Shown: positions 16,090 through 24,976, counted from the first letter of the stretch. The stretch is DNA of 46,626 nucleotides from FEN-1297 sp964498065 (GCA_964498065.1 CAZCFZ010000028.1:1-46626); one strand, 5' to 3'. Notes: generated from the letters alone by a model not told the origin. Translations and numbers: made by a program.

Positions 16090-16839
16090 TTATTTTGCCT
16101 TACCTTGATTTGCGACAGCTTTTGCTTTCTTTTCTATTTCTTCCTGATTGCCAAGATAGTAATGTTTAATAGGATTTAAATTTTCATCCAATTCATATAC
16201 CAAAGGTGTACCGGTAGGAATATTAAGACCGACAATTTCTTCGCCGGAAATGTTGTCAAGATATTTCACAAGGGCTCGTAAGCTATTTCCATGTGCGGCA
16301 ATAATTACTTTTTGGCCTGTTTTTACAACGGGAGCAATTCGTTGTTCCCAGTAAGGTACAAACCTGTTAACCGTATCTTTTAAACATTCCGTATAAGGTA
16401 ATTCATTTTCTGTTAATGTATTATAGCGTGGATCATTACCGGGAAATCTCGGATCGGATTTTTCTAATGCAGGAGGTTGTACATCATAGCTTCTTCGCCA
16501 AATGTGAACCTGCTCTTCTCCGAATTTTACAGCAGTTTCCGCTTTATTTAATCCCTGCAAAGCTCCGTAATGTCTTTCATTTAAACGCCAAGATCTCTCC
16601 ACAGGTATCCACATTAAATCCAATTCATCAAGTGTAAGCCATAGAGTTCTGATAGCTCTTTTTAAAACAGAAGTAAATGCTATATCAAAAACATAACCTT
16701 CTTTTTTTAAAACTTTCCCCGCATCTTCAGCTTCTTTCAAACCTTTTTCGGAAAGGTCAACATCTGTCCACCCTGTAAAACGATTTTCCTTATTCCAGAC
16801 ACTTTCACCATGTCTAAGCAATACTAATTTAAAACTCAT
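16090..16839 (-). CDS. gpmA: 2,3-bisphosphoglycerate-dependent phosphoglycerate mutase
   Basis: A 249-residue glycolytic enzyme interconverting 3- and 2-phosphoglycerate. The phosphohistidine is His10 in LLRHGESVWN, followed by RFTGWTDVDLSEKG. ERHYGALQGLNK contains the catalytic Glu, and AAHGNSLRALVKYL the second active-site His. Length matches the cofactor-dependent family. It is a single-gene unit: a strong terminator follows, and 166 bases separate its start from the divergent gene on the other side. Confidence 0.97.
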   Translation of the reverse strand: MSFKLVLLRHGESVWNKENRFTGWTDVDLSEKGLKEAEDAGKVLKKEGYVFDIAFTSVLKRAIRTLWLTLDELDLMWIPVERSWRLNERHYGALQGLNKAETAVKFGEEQVHIWRRSYDVQPPALEKSDPRFPGNDPRYNTLTENELPYTECLKDTVNRFVPYWEQRIAPVVKTGQKVIIAAHGNSLRALVKYLDNISGEEIVGLNIPTGTPLVYELDENLNPIKHYYLGNQEEIEKKAKAVANQGKAK

Positions 16840-17065
16840 TATTTTTCACTCCGATTTTATATAGAAAATAAAGTAATCTAAAATCCATTTACAAAAATAG
16901 TTATTGATTCATGCGAAACCAAAAAAACAATTAATAAAACCAAGCTTATCTCTAATCTTTAACACAAGATTGTAATTATTAACAAGTCATAAATCTATTT
17001 TTCTCATGCCGGAATTTATCACAAAAGTTTTTATATTTATCTTAAATAATTTCTTAAAAACGGGG

Positions 17066-17461
17066 ATGATTATGAAAACCTGCATTTTACTAATTGTAAT
17101 TTTTTTCTCCTGTCAAATTTTACCTCAGTCTCAACTGGAAAACAATGTGGATATTGCATATCAAAATGCGAAGAAGGGTATTTATTGGTCGTTAAATAAT
17201 ATTCCTGAAAGTAAATCAAGATTGAAGCATGATTTAATAGACAAGGATAAATTATATTCTACAATACAAATAGTAAAAGAAATTGACGGTGTAAAAATTA
17301 TTTCCACCGGATTTAATAATTCCACAGAAGTAAGAATAAAAATTTACATTTCATTTGAGAGTTTAATAAAGGATGGGTATATCAAAGATAACAAAGCAGA
17401 TAGGGAAACGGATACAACTAAGCTCATTAAAAAGCAATTAAAAAAGAGAAGCAAAAATTAA
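17066..17461 (+). CDS. Small exported protein of unknown function
   Basis: The open frame begins at 17006, but starting at the ATG at 17066 (or 17072) gives a clear signal peptide (KTCILLIVIFFSCQILPQ) and places CGGGG just upstream, so I prefer this start. The mature part is about 110 residues, polar and Lys-rich, with a basic C-terminus (KKQLKKRSKN). I recognise no family. It is convergent with the Rrf2 regulator gene, 27 bases away. Confidence 0.6.
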   Translation: MIMKTCILLIVIFFSCQILPQSQLENNVDIAYQNAKKGIYWSLNNIPESKSRLKHDLIDKDKLYSTIQIVKEIDGVKIISTGFNNSTEVRIKIYISFESLIKDGYIKDNKADRETDTTKLIKKQLKKRSKN

Positions 17462-17488
17462 TTGTAACGTCTAGAGAATTTGAAATAA

Positions 17489-17968
17489 TTAATTATTTGT
17501 AAACGGCTTTTCCGCTGCATCTGCAAAGTTGGTAACAAGATTGATGACCTGTTCTTCTGTTCCAATGAGATCCTTAAGAGTAATTTTTTCCAAAACACTA
17601 TCCAGCAGTGTTTGAATAGTTCTCCATATGGACCTGATCGAGCAGTCTATTGAATGAGTACAAATCATTTCGGTTCCGGAATGTATGTTGCAGAAACCAT
17701 CTTCAAACAACCTTCCGCCTAAGACAGATAATACTTCGCTAAGATTAATTTCAGAAGGAGATCTTGCTAATTTATAACCTCCTGTTTGTCCTCGCGTGCT
17801 TTCAATAAAACCGCTTAACCGGAGAGCCCTAAGGATTTTCCCGACATTGGCAGTAGAAAGTCCTTCCATCTGGCTGATTTCGGGAATTGTTAAACCGTTC
17901 GGAGATTTTGACATTCCGATTCGCAGCAAACATCTTAAACCATATTCTTCTTGTGTACTAAATTTCAT
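17489..17968 (-). CDS. Rrf2-family iron-sulfur regulator (IscR-like)
   Basis: A 159-residue protein starting MKFSTQEEYGLRCLLRI with the winged-helix DNA-binding domain of the Rrf2 family (about residues 1-80, including STRGQTGGYKLAR). Cys93, Cys103 and Cys109 match the three cluster-binding cysteines of IscR-type regulators, though the first spacing (nine residues between) is longer than in E. coli IscR. It lies at the downstream end of the SUF gene set, on the same strand, so it probably senses Fe-S status and controls suf. It starts 18 bases after the VOC gene ends. Confidence 0.88.
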   Translation of the reverse strand: MKFSTQEEYGLRCLLRIGMSKSPNGLTIPEISQMEGLSTANVGKILRALRLSGFIESTRGQTGGYKLARSPSEINLSEVLSVLGGRLFEDGFCNIHSGTEMICTHSIDCSIRSIWRTIQTLLDSVLEKITLKDLIGTEEQVINLVTNFADAAEKPFTNN

Positions 17969-17986
17969 ATCATTTATTCTATTTTA

Positions 17987-18376
17987 TTATTTCTTTGAAT
18001 GTAAAGCTATTCTATTGCCTTCCGTGTCGGTGAATATAGCCATAAAACCATACTCTTCAGAAATTAGTTTTTTCTGAGTTAAAATTTCTCCTCCGGATGT
18101 TTCAACCTTAGAGAGTTCATTATTCAAATCCCCTGAAGGCGAAGTAAAATAAATGAGAACGCCTTCGGCTGAGGGCTTGTACCATTCCTTATTAAGAACA
18201 AGTGAACCCGAAGATCCTTGAGCTTCCTTAAAAGGGAACCAAGCCATTTCAAAATTATCGCCAAGTTTGTTATGAGTGAGTTTAAGTTCAAATACCGCCT
18301 CATAAAAATTTTTAGCACGGTTCATATCTGTAACAGGTATTTCGAACCAGCCGACAGCGTTCATCTTTTGTTCCAT
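17987..18376 (-). CDS. VOC-family protein (glyoxalase/bleomycin-resistance-like)
   Basis: A 129-residue protein with the paired beta-alpha-beta-beta-beta modules of the vicinal oxygen chelate superfamily, as seen in VGWFEIPVTDMNRAKNFYEAVF and GGEILTQKKLISEEYGFMAIFTDTEGNRIALHS. This is the small single-domain group, similar to uncharacterised YPO-type proteins. Substrate unknown. It begins 5 bases after the bacilliredoxin stop codon, so it belongs to the same transcription unit. The start may be the ATG at 18376 or an in-frame Met four codons later. Confidence 0.8.
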   Translation of the reverse strand: MEQKMNAVGWFEIPVTDMNRAKNFYEAVFELKLTHNKLGDNFEMAWFPFKEAQGSSGSLVLNKEWYKPSAEGVLIYFTSPSGDLNNELSKVETSGGEILTQKKLISEEYGFMAIFTDTEGNRIALHSKK

Positions 18377-18381
18377 TTAAG

Positions 18382-18915
18382 TTATCCTTTAAATAACGGA
18401 ATTTTTGATCCGCATGATTTTGCATAAAGTACTTGAGCAAATTGTTCCGGGCTGATTGAAGGACCTTTGGCTGAACATACTTCATCAAAAACTGATTTTA
18501 ATTCACCTGCAATGTATTCCGCGCTTTGTCCTTCTATTTCATATCTCTGCATAAAATAAAGGAGTTTTCCGTTTTTAAACAATGCAATGCTGGGAGAGGA
18601 CGGGGGGAAGTTTCCTATATACTGCCGGGTTTTATCGACGGCATCTCTCTCCTGGCCGGCAAATCCTGTATAAAGTTTATCGGGAATAACCGGATGCTGT
18701 AATGCAAGGGAAACTCCGGGTCTAGCACTGCCTGCAGCACAACCGCAAACCGAATTAATCATAACCAAAATAATCTTATCATCATTTACGTTTATAGCCT
18801 TATCAACTTCTTCAGGTGTTTTTAATTCACTAAATCCTACTGCTACCAATTCGTCGCGCATCGGCTGAACTGCGTCCTGATCATATATTGGCGGACGCGA
18901 AATTATATTGAACAT
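18382..18915 (-). CDS. BrxA/BrxB-family bacilliredoxin with C-terminal extension
   Basis: A 177-residue protein of the YphP/YqiW family. The active site is Cys57-Gly-Cys59 in INSVCGCAAGSARPG. RYEIEGQSAEYIAGEL is also typical. Bacilliredoxins remove bacillithiol from protein thiols after oxidative stress. The usual family length is about 145 residues; here some 30 extra residues follow, including a further Cys in YAKSCGSKIPLF. Whether this organism makes bacillithiol is not shown here. It lies downstream of sufT and upstream of the VOC and IscR-like genes. Confidence 0.9.
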   Translation of the reverse strand: MFNIISRPPIYDQDAVQPMRDELVAVGFSELKTPEEVDKAINVNDDKIILVMINSVCGCAAGSARPGVSLALQHPVIPDKLYTGFAGQERDAVDKTRQYIGNFPPSSPSIALFKNGKLLYFMQRYEIEGQSAEYIAGELKSVFDEVCSAKGPSISPEQFAQVLYAKSCGSKIPLFKG

Positions 18916-19000
18916 ATATATCTCCTATCTATTATGGATTATTTTATGTTTTGCTTTTTTGTATAGTTATCTTTCTTTTTATAAACTTTAATCCTATATT

Positions 19001-19059
19001 AGTTCAAGTTTAAGATCAAGTAACTTAAAACTACTTAAACTTACTCTTGAACTTGAACT
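19001..19059. terminator. Long inverted repeat downstream of sufT
   Basis: Positions 19001-19021 and 19039-19059 are inverted repeats matching at 18 of 21 bases, with AGTTCAAGTT/AACTTGAACT as the perfect outer part. The hairpin begins three bases beyond the sufT stop codon. No T tract follows on the minus strand, so it may be an mRNA 3' stabiliser or a partial terminator before the bacilliredoxin gene. Confidence 0.5.
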
Positions 19060-19061
19060 TT

Positions 19062-19400
19062 CTACAGCATTCCTAGTTCGACTTTTGCAACCTCCGACAT
19101 CATATCCCTATCCCACGGCGGATTCCATACAAGTTCAATGTTAACACTTTTAACTCCGGGAACGGAAGCAGTTTTAGCATTTACTTCAGACGGTAAAGAA
19201 CCTGCGACCGGACAAGCAGGAGAGGTTAGAGTCATTTTTATATTTACATTTGCCTCGTTATCAATTCTAATTTCATAAATTAATCCAAGCTCAAAAATAT
19301 CCACCGGAATTTCCGGATCGTAACAAGTTTTTAATGCTTGAATTATTTTTTCTTCCAGTTCTTGTTTATTTATTGTTTCCATAGAGATCATACTTTCCAT
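19062..19400 (-). CDS. sufT: SufT-like MIP18/DUF59 iron-sulfur assembly factor
   Basis: A 112-residue protein with the DUF59 fold: TCYDPEIPVDIFELGLIYEI near the N-terminus, TLTSPACPVAGSLP holding the conserved Cys, and LVWNPPWDRDMMSEVAK near the end. This family helps deliver or mature iron-sulfur clusters. It starts 3 bases after the sufU stop. The ATG at 19400 is used; further in-frame Mets three and six codons on are possible starts. Confidence 0.88.
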   Translation of the reverse strand: MESMISMETINKQELEEKIIQALKTCYDPEIPVDIFELGLIYEIRIDNEANVNIKMTLTSPACPVAGSLPSEVNAKTASVPGVKSVNIELVWNPPWDRDMMSEVAKVELGML

Positions 19401-19403
19401 GCT

Positions 19404-19865
19404 CTACTTTTCTTCTGTTGTAACTACTTTTTCTTCTTTATTTAGTGCTGAAATCATTGTATGCCAGGCAAGGCTTGCACATTTTACTCTTACAGGAAAA
19501 TCTTTTACGCCGGCAAAAACCGCAAGTTTGCCTAATTCTTCAATTTCTTCTTCATCTGTTAAGTTGCCTGTAACCAGATCGTGAAATTTTTCAAATATTT
19601 TTTCTGCTTCTTCTTTTGACTTCCCTTTAATAATTGTACTCATTAAAGAAGCAGATGCTTTTGAAATTGCACAGCCTGATCCTAAAAAACTTACATCTTT
19701 TACAACACCGTCCTCGACATCCAAATAAATATTAATTCTATCACCGCAAAGCGGATTATAGCCTTCCGCCATATGGTTTGCATTCTCCAGCTTTTTAAAA
19801 TTTCTGGGACTTTTATTATGATCTAAAATTACCTGCTGATAAAGTTCTCTTAGTTCAGCATCCAT
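19404..19865 (-). CDS. sufU: SufU iron-sulfur scaffold / sulfur-relay protein
   Basis: A 153-residue U-type protein. Conserved residues are Cys40 and Asp42 in NPLCGDRI, Cys65 in GSGCAISKAS and Cys129 in KCASLAWHTM, the zinc and sulfur-accepting set of SufU. SufU receives sulfur from SufS and passes it to the SufBCD scaffold. The length and the insert after Cys65 fit SufU better than IscU. It follows sufS by 18 bases. Confidence 0.93.
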   Translation of the reverse strand: MDAELRELYQQVILDHNKSPRNFKKLENANHMAEGYNPLCGDRINIYLDVEDGVVKDVSFLGSGCAISKASASLMSTIIKGKSKEEAEKIFEKFHDLVTGNLTDEEEIEELGKLAVFAGVKDFPVRVKCASLAWHTMISALNKEEKVVTTEEK

Positions 19866-19883
19866 AGTTAGTAAGACTCCGGA

Positions 19884-21143
19884 TTAATTAAAAACTTCTA
19901 TAATTTTTTTTAATGATTTAACCAAAATATCTACTTCTTCTTTAGTATTATAAAGTGCAAATGATGCTCTTGAAGTAGCCGGCACACAAAAACGATCCAT
20001 TAAAGGCTGTGTACAATGATGCCCTGTTCTTATTGCCACACCTTCAAAATCTAAAAATGTTCCTACATCATGCGGATGAATATTTTCAAAAACGAAAGAA
20101 ATAACACTGCTTTTGTTTTTAGCCTTGCCTATAATTCTTAATCCCGGTATTTCCAGCAATTTCGCAGTAGCGTATTCAAGAATTTCATTTTCGTGTTTTG
20201 AAATTGAATCAATTCCAAGACCGGAGACATAATCAAGTGCTGTGCCCAGTCCAATTGCATCGGCTATGTTTGATGTTCCCGCTTCAAATTTATATGGTAA
20301 TTCGTTATAAGTTGTACCGTTGAAAGTTACCTTTGAAATCATATCGCCGCCGCCTAAAAAAGGAGGCATTTCTTCTAAAAATTTTTCTTTGCCATAAAGA
20401 ATGCCAATTCCAGTCGGGCCATAAATTTTATGACCTGAAAAAGCTAAGAAATCACAATCAAGTTTTTGTACATCAACATTAAGATGTTGAATTGCCTGTG
20501 CACCGTCTAAAAGAACCGGTACATTATGCTTATGAGCAATCGAAATAATTTTTTCAACGGGATTAATCGTACCTAAAGAATTTGAAACGTAAACGATAGA
20601 AACAAGCTTAGTTCTTTCATTAAACATTTCTTCAAAATCATCTAATATTAGTTCACCGTTATCGTCAACTTTAATCGTTCTTAATTTTATGTTTTTTATG
20701 GGCTGAATTAATTGCCATGGTACTATATTAGAATGATGTTCCATTCCGGTAATTATGATCTCATCACCATCCTGAAACATGCTTTTTGCAAGAGAATTAG
20801 CTACAAGATTTATTGATTCCGTAGTTCCTCTTGTGAAAATTATTTCTTTTTCGCTGGAAGCATTTATAAAATTTTTTACTTTTAACCGTGCATCTTCAAA
20901 AGCTTTGGTAGAAACCTCGCTTAAATGATGAACTCCTCTATGAACATTTGCATTCATTGAATTATAATATTCAACCAACGAGTCAATAACGATTTTAGGC
21001 TTTTGAGTCGTAGCTGCATTGTCTAAATAACATAAAGGCTTCCCATGAACCAAAGATTTAAGAATCGGAAAATCTTTTCTGATTTTTTCTACATCGAAAA
21101 TCTTTACTTTATTATCAGTTTGAGTTTCAACATTAGGATTCAC
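19884..21143 (-). CDS. sufS: SufS cysteine desulfurase
   Basis: A 419-residue class V aminotransferase-fold enzyme. The PLP-binding lysine is Lys239 in SGHKIYGPTG, the substrate-handling stretch is GMEHHSNIVPWQ, and the active-site Cys377 lies in RTGHHCTQPLMDRF, the group II (SufS) pattern. It removes sulfur from cysteine as a persulfide for transfer to SufU. An N-terminal extension of about 13 residues relative to E. coli SufS is visible. It follows sufD by two bases. Confidence 0.96.
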   Translation of the reverse strand: MNPNVETQTDNKVKIFDVEKIRKDFPILKSLVHGKPLCYLDNAATTQKPKIVIDSLVEYYNSMNANVHRGVHHLSEVSTKAFEDARLKVKNFINASSEKEIIFTRGTTESINLVANSLAKSMFQDGDEIIITGMEHHSNIVPWQLIQPIKNIKLRTIKVDDNGELILDDFEEMFNERTKLVSIVYVSNSLGTINPVEKIISIAHKHNVPVLLDGAQAIQHLNVDVQKLDCDFLAFSGHKIYGPTGIGILYGKEKFLEEMPPFLGGGDMISKVTFNGTTYNELPYKFEAGTSNIADAIGLGTALDYVSGLGIDSISKHENEILEYATAKLLEIPGLRIIGKAKNKSSVISFVFENIHPHDVGTFLDFEGVAIRTGHHCTQPLMDRFCVPATSRASFALYNTKEEVDILVKSLKKIIEVFN

Positions 21144-21145
21144 TG

Positions 21146-22477
21146 TTAATCCCTCGAGCTTTCTTTATTAAAAGTATTTTCTAAAATATTTTCCAAATAA
21201 TTTTTAACTGTTTCGATTTTAATAGATTTTACAATATCACTTGCAAATGCATGAATAAGAATTGATCGGGCTTTTTCTTCACCGATTCCTCTGGATTTTA
21301 GATAGAAAAGCGAATCCATATCGAGCTGTCCTACGGTTGCGCCATGGCTGCATTTTACATCATCGGCAAAAATTTCCAATTGGGGTTTGGTATTAACAAG
21401 CGCATCGTTCGATAAAATAATATTATTATTTTCCTGAAATGCATTTGTCTTTTGAGCATCGGGACGTACTAAAACTTTTCCGTTAAATACTCCTCTCGAT
21501 TCATCATCCAGAATCCCTTTATAATGCTCATGACTGTTGCAATAAGGCTTCGCATGATCAATCATTGTATGAGAATCGTATAGCTGCCTGCCTTTAAGCA
21601 AATAAAGTCCGTTTAATGTACATTCACTTCCTTGATCATTAAAACGGGATTGAATATCGTTTCTTGCTAACCCGCCGCCGAATGAAAAAGAATGGGAAGT
21701 AAAATTGCTGCCTCGTTCCTGGTCTATTTCTATTCTTGAAATGTGAAAAGAATTTATGCTCTCTTCCTGCAGTTTAATATGATCAACAATTGAATCCTGT
21801 TCTGCCGCAATTTCAGTAACTACATTTGTAAAATATACATCGTCACCTAATGAAGTATAATGTTCAATTATTGAAACTTGAGAGTTCTTTCCGGCAACAA
21901 AAAGATTCCTGGGTTGTGAAAGTACATTTTCTCCCTTTGAATCCGTAATAAACATAATATGAATCGGTTCCTCTACGATTTTCCCGTCCGGGACGTAAAT
22001 AAAAGCACCGTCTTTTGTAAATGCAGTACTCAAAGCCGTGAAAATATGTTCCTTATAACTTGCATACTTACTAAAATGTTCATTGATGATTGGCGAACTG
22101 TTCTTTATTTCAGAAGCTATATTACCAATGATTACGCCATCAGGCGGATTTTTTGTCTTTGATAATTTTTTTACAAAATGACCGTTAACAAAAACCAAAA
22201 GATTCGCACTGAATTTATTTTGAAGATATTTTTTAATCTTCTTTTCATCTAAATCAGATAATCCGTCGGGTGGTTTAAAATTATACTTCAACAAAGGAGT
22301 AATATTTGTATATCTCCAATCTTCATCATGAAGTGTCGGGAAATTAAGATGAGAGAAGTTTTCAATAGCTTCTTTACGCAATTTGTGAATTGGTTTTACA
22401 CTTTCTCCGTTAAGACCGTTTTCGAAATCTTTAAAACGGGATAAATACCAATTTTTTATTTCTGTTCCGTTATTCAT
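21146..22477 (-). CDS. sufD: SufD Fe-S assembly scaffold subunit
   Basis: A 443-residue protein of the SufBD beta-helix family. The C-terminal core carries DDVKCSHGATVGQLDMDSLFYL and ARSILIHAFASDIV, which are signatures of SufD (ARxLLxxAFxxE-like). SufD forms the SufBC2D complex that builds Fe-S clusters and is thought to help iron entry. It lies between sufC and sufS in the operon. Confidence 0.95.
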   Translation of the reverse strand: MNNGTEIKNWYLSRFKDFENGLNGESVKPIHKLRKEAIENFSHLNFPTLHDEDWRYTNITPLLKYNFKPPDGLSDLDEKKIKKYLQNKFSANLLVFVNGHFVKKLSKTKNPPDGVIIGNIASEIKNSSPIINEHFSKYASYKEHIFTALSTAFTKDGAFIYVPDGKIVEEPIHIMFITDSKGENVLSQPRNLFVAGKNSQVSIIEHYTSLGDDVYFTNVVTEIAAEQDSIVDHIKLQEESINSFHISRIEIDQERGSNFTSHSFSFGGGLARNDIQSRFNDQGSECTLNGLYLLKGRQLYDSHTMIDHAKPYCNSHEHYKGILDDESRGVFNGKVLVRPDAQKTNAFQENNNIILSNDALVNTKPQLEIFADDVKCSHGATVGQLDMDSLFYLKSRGIGEEKARSILIHAFASDIVKSIKIETVKNYLENILENTFNKESSRD

Positions 22478-22545
22478 TTAAAAATTTACTCCGCCCGCGT
22501 TTTTTGCTATATTATTTGAAATTCGTTTTATAAAATTTACCTTGT

Positions 22546-23307
22546 TTAATTTGTAACTAGTTCCTGCTGATCTTTTAACCAATCGTATCCTTTTTCTTCC
22601 AGTTCTAATGCTAATTCTTTTCCGCCGGACTTTACTATTTTGCCGTTATAAAGTACATGAACAAAATCCGGAACGATATAGTTTAAAAGTCTTTGATAAT
22701 GAGTTACAACTATAGTAGCCCGTTCTTTTGATTTTAATTTATTAACACCGTTAGCTACAATTCTTAATGCATCAATATCTAAACCTGAATCAGTTTCATC
22801 TAAAATTGATAGTATAGGCTCTAATACTGCCATTTGCAGAATTTCATTCCTTTTCTTTTCTCCGCCGGAAAATCCTTCATTAACCGAACGGCTAAGAAGA
22901 GCCTGATCCATTTCGACTAATTTCATCCTCTTTTTTAGCAAAGTGAGAAATTCCATTGCATCAAGTTCTTCCTGTCCGCGGTACTTTCTTATTTCGTTGA
23001 GAGCGGTTTTTAATAAGTTTGTGTTGCTGACTCCCGGAATCTCTACCGGATATTGGAAGGCTAAAAATATTCCTTCACGAGCCCTGTCTTCAGGTGAAAG
23101 CGATAACAAGTTTTTACTCCGGAAAGTAACTTCTCCCTGCGTAACTTCATATTCCTGACGCCCGGCTAAAACTTGTGCTAAGGTACTTTTACCGCCGCCA
23201 TTTGGTCCCATTATAGCATGAACTTCACCGGCTTTAACATTTAAATTGATTCCTTTTAAGATTTCTTTACCTTCTATATTCGCATGCAGATTTTTTATCT
23301 CTAACAT
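22546..23307 (-). CDS. sufC: SufC ATPase of the Fe-S assembly complex
   Basis: A 253-residue ABC-type ATPase without membrane domains. Walker A is GPNGGGKSTLAQVLAG (about residues 35-50), the signature is GFSGGEKKRNEILQMA, and Walker B is ILDETDSGLDIDALR with the SufC-typical Glu-Thr-Asp-Ser. It powers SufBCD rearrangement. It lies 68 bases upstream of sufD and 124 bases after sufB, with a hairpin in the latter gap. Confidence 0.97.
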   Translation of the reverse strand: MLEIKNLHANIEGKEILKGINLNVKAGEVHAIMGPNGGGKSTLAQVLAGRQEYEVTQGEVTFRSKNLLSLSPEDRAREGIFLAFQYPVEIPGVSNTNLLKTALNEIRKYRGQEELDAMEFLTLLKKRMKLVEMDQALLSRSVNEGFSGGEKKRNEILQMAVLEPILSILDETDSGLDIDALRIVANGVNKLKSKERATIVVTHYQRLLNYIVPDFVHVLYNGKIVKSGGKELALELEEKGYDWLKDQQELVTN

Positions 23308-23369
23308 TAATTAGCCTCTTTAATTTTCACTATTTTTATTAATATAATTCCGAATTAAACTTAATAAAT

Positions 23370-23433
23370 AAAGACCCCCCTTCTGTCGAAACCCACCTTG
23401 TTATTTCGATCAGAAGGGTTTAAAAAGGTCTTT
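23370..23433 (-). promoter_or_regulatory. Intercistronic hairpin between sufB and sufC
   Basis: A nested inverted repeat starts at the sufB stop codon. The outer arms are AAAGACC (23370-23376) and GGTCTTT (23427-23433); the inner arms are CCCTTCTG-TCGAAA (23378-23391) and TTTCGATCAGAAGGG (23404-23418), with one bulged base. Read on the minus strand it is followed by a T/A-rich run. It may act as an attenuator, processing site or stabiliser that sets sufB versus sufC levels. Confidence 0.6.
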
Positions 23434-24880
23434 AACCCACACTTCCTTCAAGGCTTATACTTAAAAGCTTCTGTGCCTCAACAGCAAATTCCATTGGAAG
23501 CTCTTTAAATACTTCCTTGCAATAACCGTTAACAATTAAACCGATTGCATCTTCGGTTGATATTCCTCTCTGATTCAGATAAAATATTTGATCTTCGCCG
23601 ATTTTAGAAGTTGTAGCTTCATGCTCTATTTGAGCAGACGGATTATTAATATCCAGATAGGGGAAGGTATGAGCACCGCATTTATCGCCGATTAAAAGCG
23701 AATCGCATTGAGAAAAATTTCTAGCATTGTTTGCGCGCTTTATAATTTTTACCTGTCCTCTATAACTGTTATTACTTTTGCCCGCTGAAATGCCTTTTGA
23801 AATGATTGTACTTTTTGTATTCTTTCCCATATGAATCATTTTTGTCCCGGTGTCGGCCTGCTGGTAATTATTTGTTACCGCAACAGAATAAAATTCTCCG
23901 GTTGAATTATCACCTATTAAAAGACAGCTTGGATATTTCCATGTAATAGCCGAACCGGTTTCTACTTGTGTCCAGGAAATTTTTGAATTAACTCCCCGGC
24001 AGGCACCTCTTTTAGTAACAAAATTATAAATGCCGCCTTTTCCGTTTTTGTCACCGGGATACCAATTTTGTACCGTTGAATATTTAATTGTTGCGTTATC
24101 AAGCGCAACTAATTCTACAACTGCCGCATGAAGCTGGTTTTCATCCCGCATTGGCGCCGTACAACCTTCAAGATAACTTACATAAGCACCTTCGTCCGCT
24201 ATTATTAAAGTTCTCTCAAATTGACCGGTATTTGCAGCGTTGATTCTAAAATATGTTGAAAGTTCCATCGGGCAGCGGACGCCTTTCGGAATATAAACGA
24301 AAGAACCATCGCTGAATACTGCAGAATTTAAAGATGCAAAAAAATTATCAGTATGCGGAACAACGCTTCCTAAATATTTCTTAACTAAGTCGGGATGATT
24401 CTGAATTGCTTCCGACATCGAACAAAAAATAATACCTAATTCACCTAATTTTTCTTTAAATGTAGTTGCTACGGAAACGCTATCAAAAACTGCATCAACA
24501 GCTACACCTGATAACATTTTTTGTTCATCCAGAGAAATACCAAGTTTTTCATAAGTTTTCAATAATTCAGGATCTACTTCCTCTAAACTTTTTTTAAGAG
24601 GTTTCTTTTTAGGTGCTGAGTAATATGAAATATCCTGATAGTCAATTTTTGCGAAATGTACATTAGCCCAGTTGGGTTCTTTCATTGTCAGCCAGTGCCT
24701 ATAGGATTTTAATCTCCATTCAAGCATAAACTCAGGTTCTTTTTTGATTTCAGACAATTGTCTTATAATATCTTCATTTAATCCTTTAGGGAGACTCTCA
24801 GCTTCTATATTACTTACAAAGCCGTATTTATATTCTTTATTAGCTAATTCTTCAATCGTATTTACTTCGGTGGCGCTCAT
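23432..24880 (-). CDS. sufB: SufB Fe-S assembly scaffold subunit
   Basis: A 482-residue protein, normal for SufB. It includes VPHTDNFFASLNSAVFSDGS, IPKGVRCPMELSTYFRIN, YLEGCTAPMRDENQLHAAVVE and QCDSLLIGDKCGAHTFPYL near the C-terminus, where the conserved Cys binds the nascent cluster. It is the main scaffold of SufBCD. It is the first gene of the operon; AGGAG (24886-24890) precedes the ATG and a promoter-like element lies about 65 bases upstream. Confidence 0.97.
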   Translation of the reverse strand: MSATEVNTIEELANKEYKYGFVSNIEAESLPKGLNEDIIRQLSEIKKEPEFMLEWRLKSYRHWLTMKEPNWANVHFAKIDYQDISYYSAPKKKPLKKSLEEVDPELLKTYEKLGISLDEQKMLSGVAVDAVFDSVSVATTFKEKLGELGIIFCSMSEAIQNHPDLVKKYLGSVVPHTDNFFASLNSAVFSDGSFVYIPKGVRCPMELSTYFRINAANTGQFERTLIIADEGAYVSYLEGCTAPMRDENQLHAAVVELVALDNATIKYSTVQNWYPGDKNGKGGIYNFVTKRGACRGVNSKISWTQVETGSAITWKYPSCLLIGDNSTGEFYSVAVTNNYQQADTGTKMIHMGKNTKSTIISKGISAGKSNNSYRGQVKIIKRANNARNFSQCDSLLIGDKCGAHTFPYLDINNPSAQIEHEATTSKIGEDQIFYLNQRGISTEDAIGLIVNGYCKEVFKELPMEFAVEAQKLLSISLEGSVG

Positions 24881-24945
24881 TTATTCTCCTAACCGGTAAT
24901 CAATTTCTTTATTATTTTGAGAAAAATTCTAATTTCAATGCGATT

Positions 24946-24976
24946 CAAACCTAAATAATCTGTACAAAAAAGTCAA
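24946..24976 (-). promoter_or_regulatory. Candidate promoter of the suf operon
   Basis: On the minus strand TAGGTTTG (24953-24946) matches the Bacteroidota -7 consensus TAnnTTTG. TTG of TTGACT (24976-24971) lies 20 bases upstream, the usual distance for the -33 box. Predicted start is near 24940, giving a leader of about 60 bases. No clear IscR-type site is seen. Confidence 0.4.
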
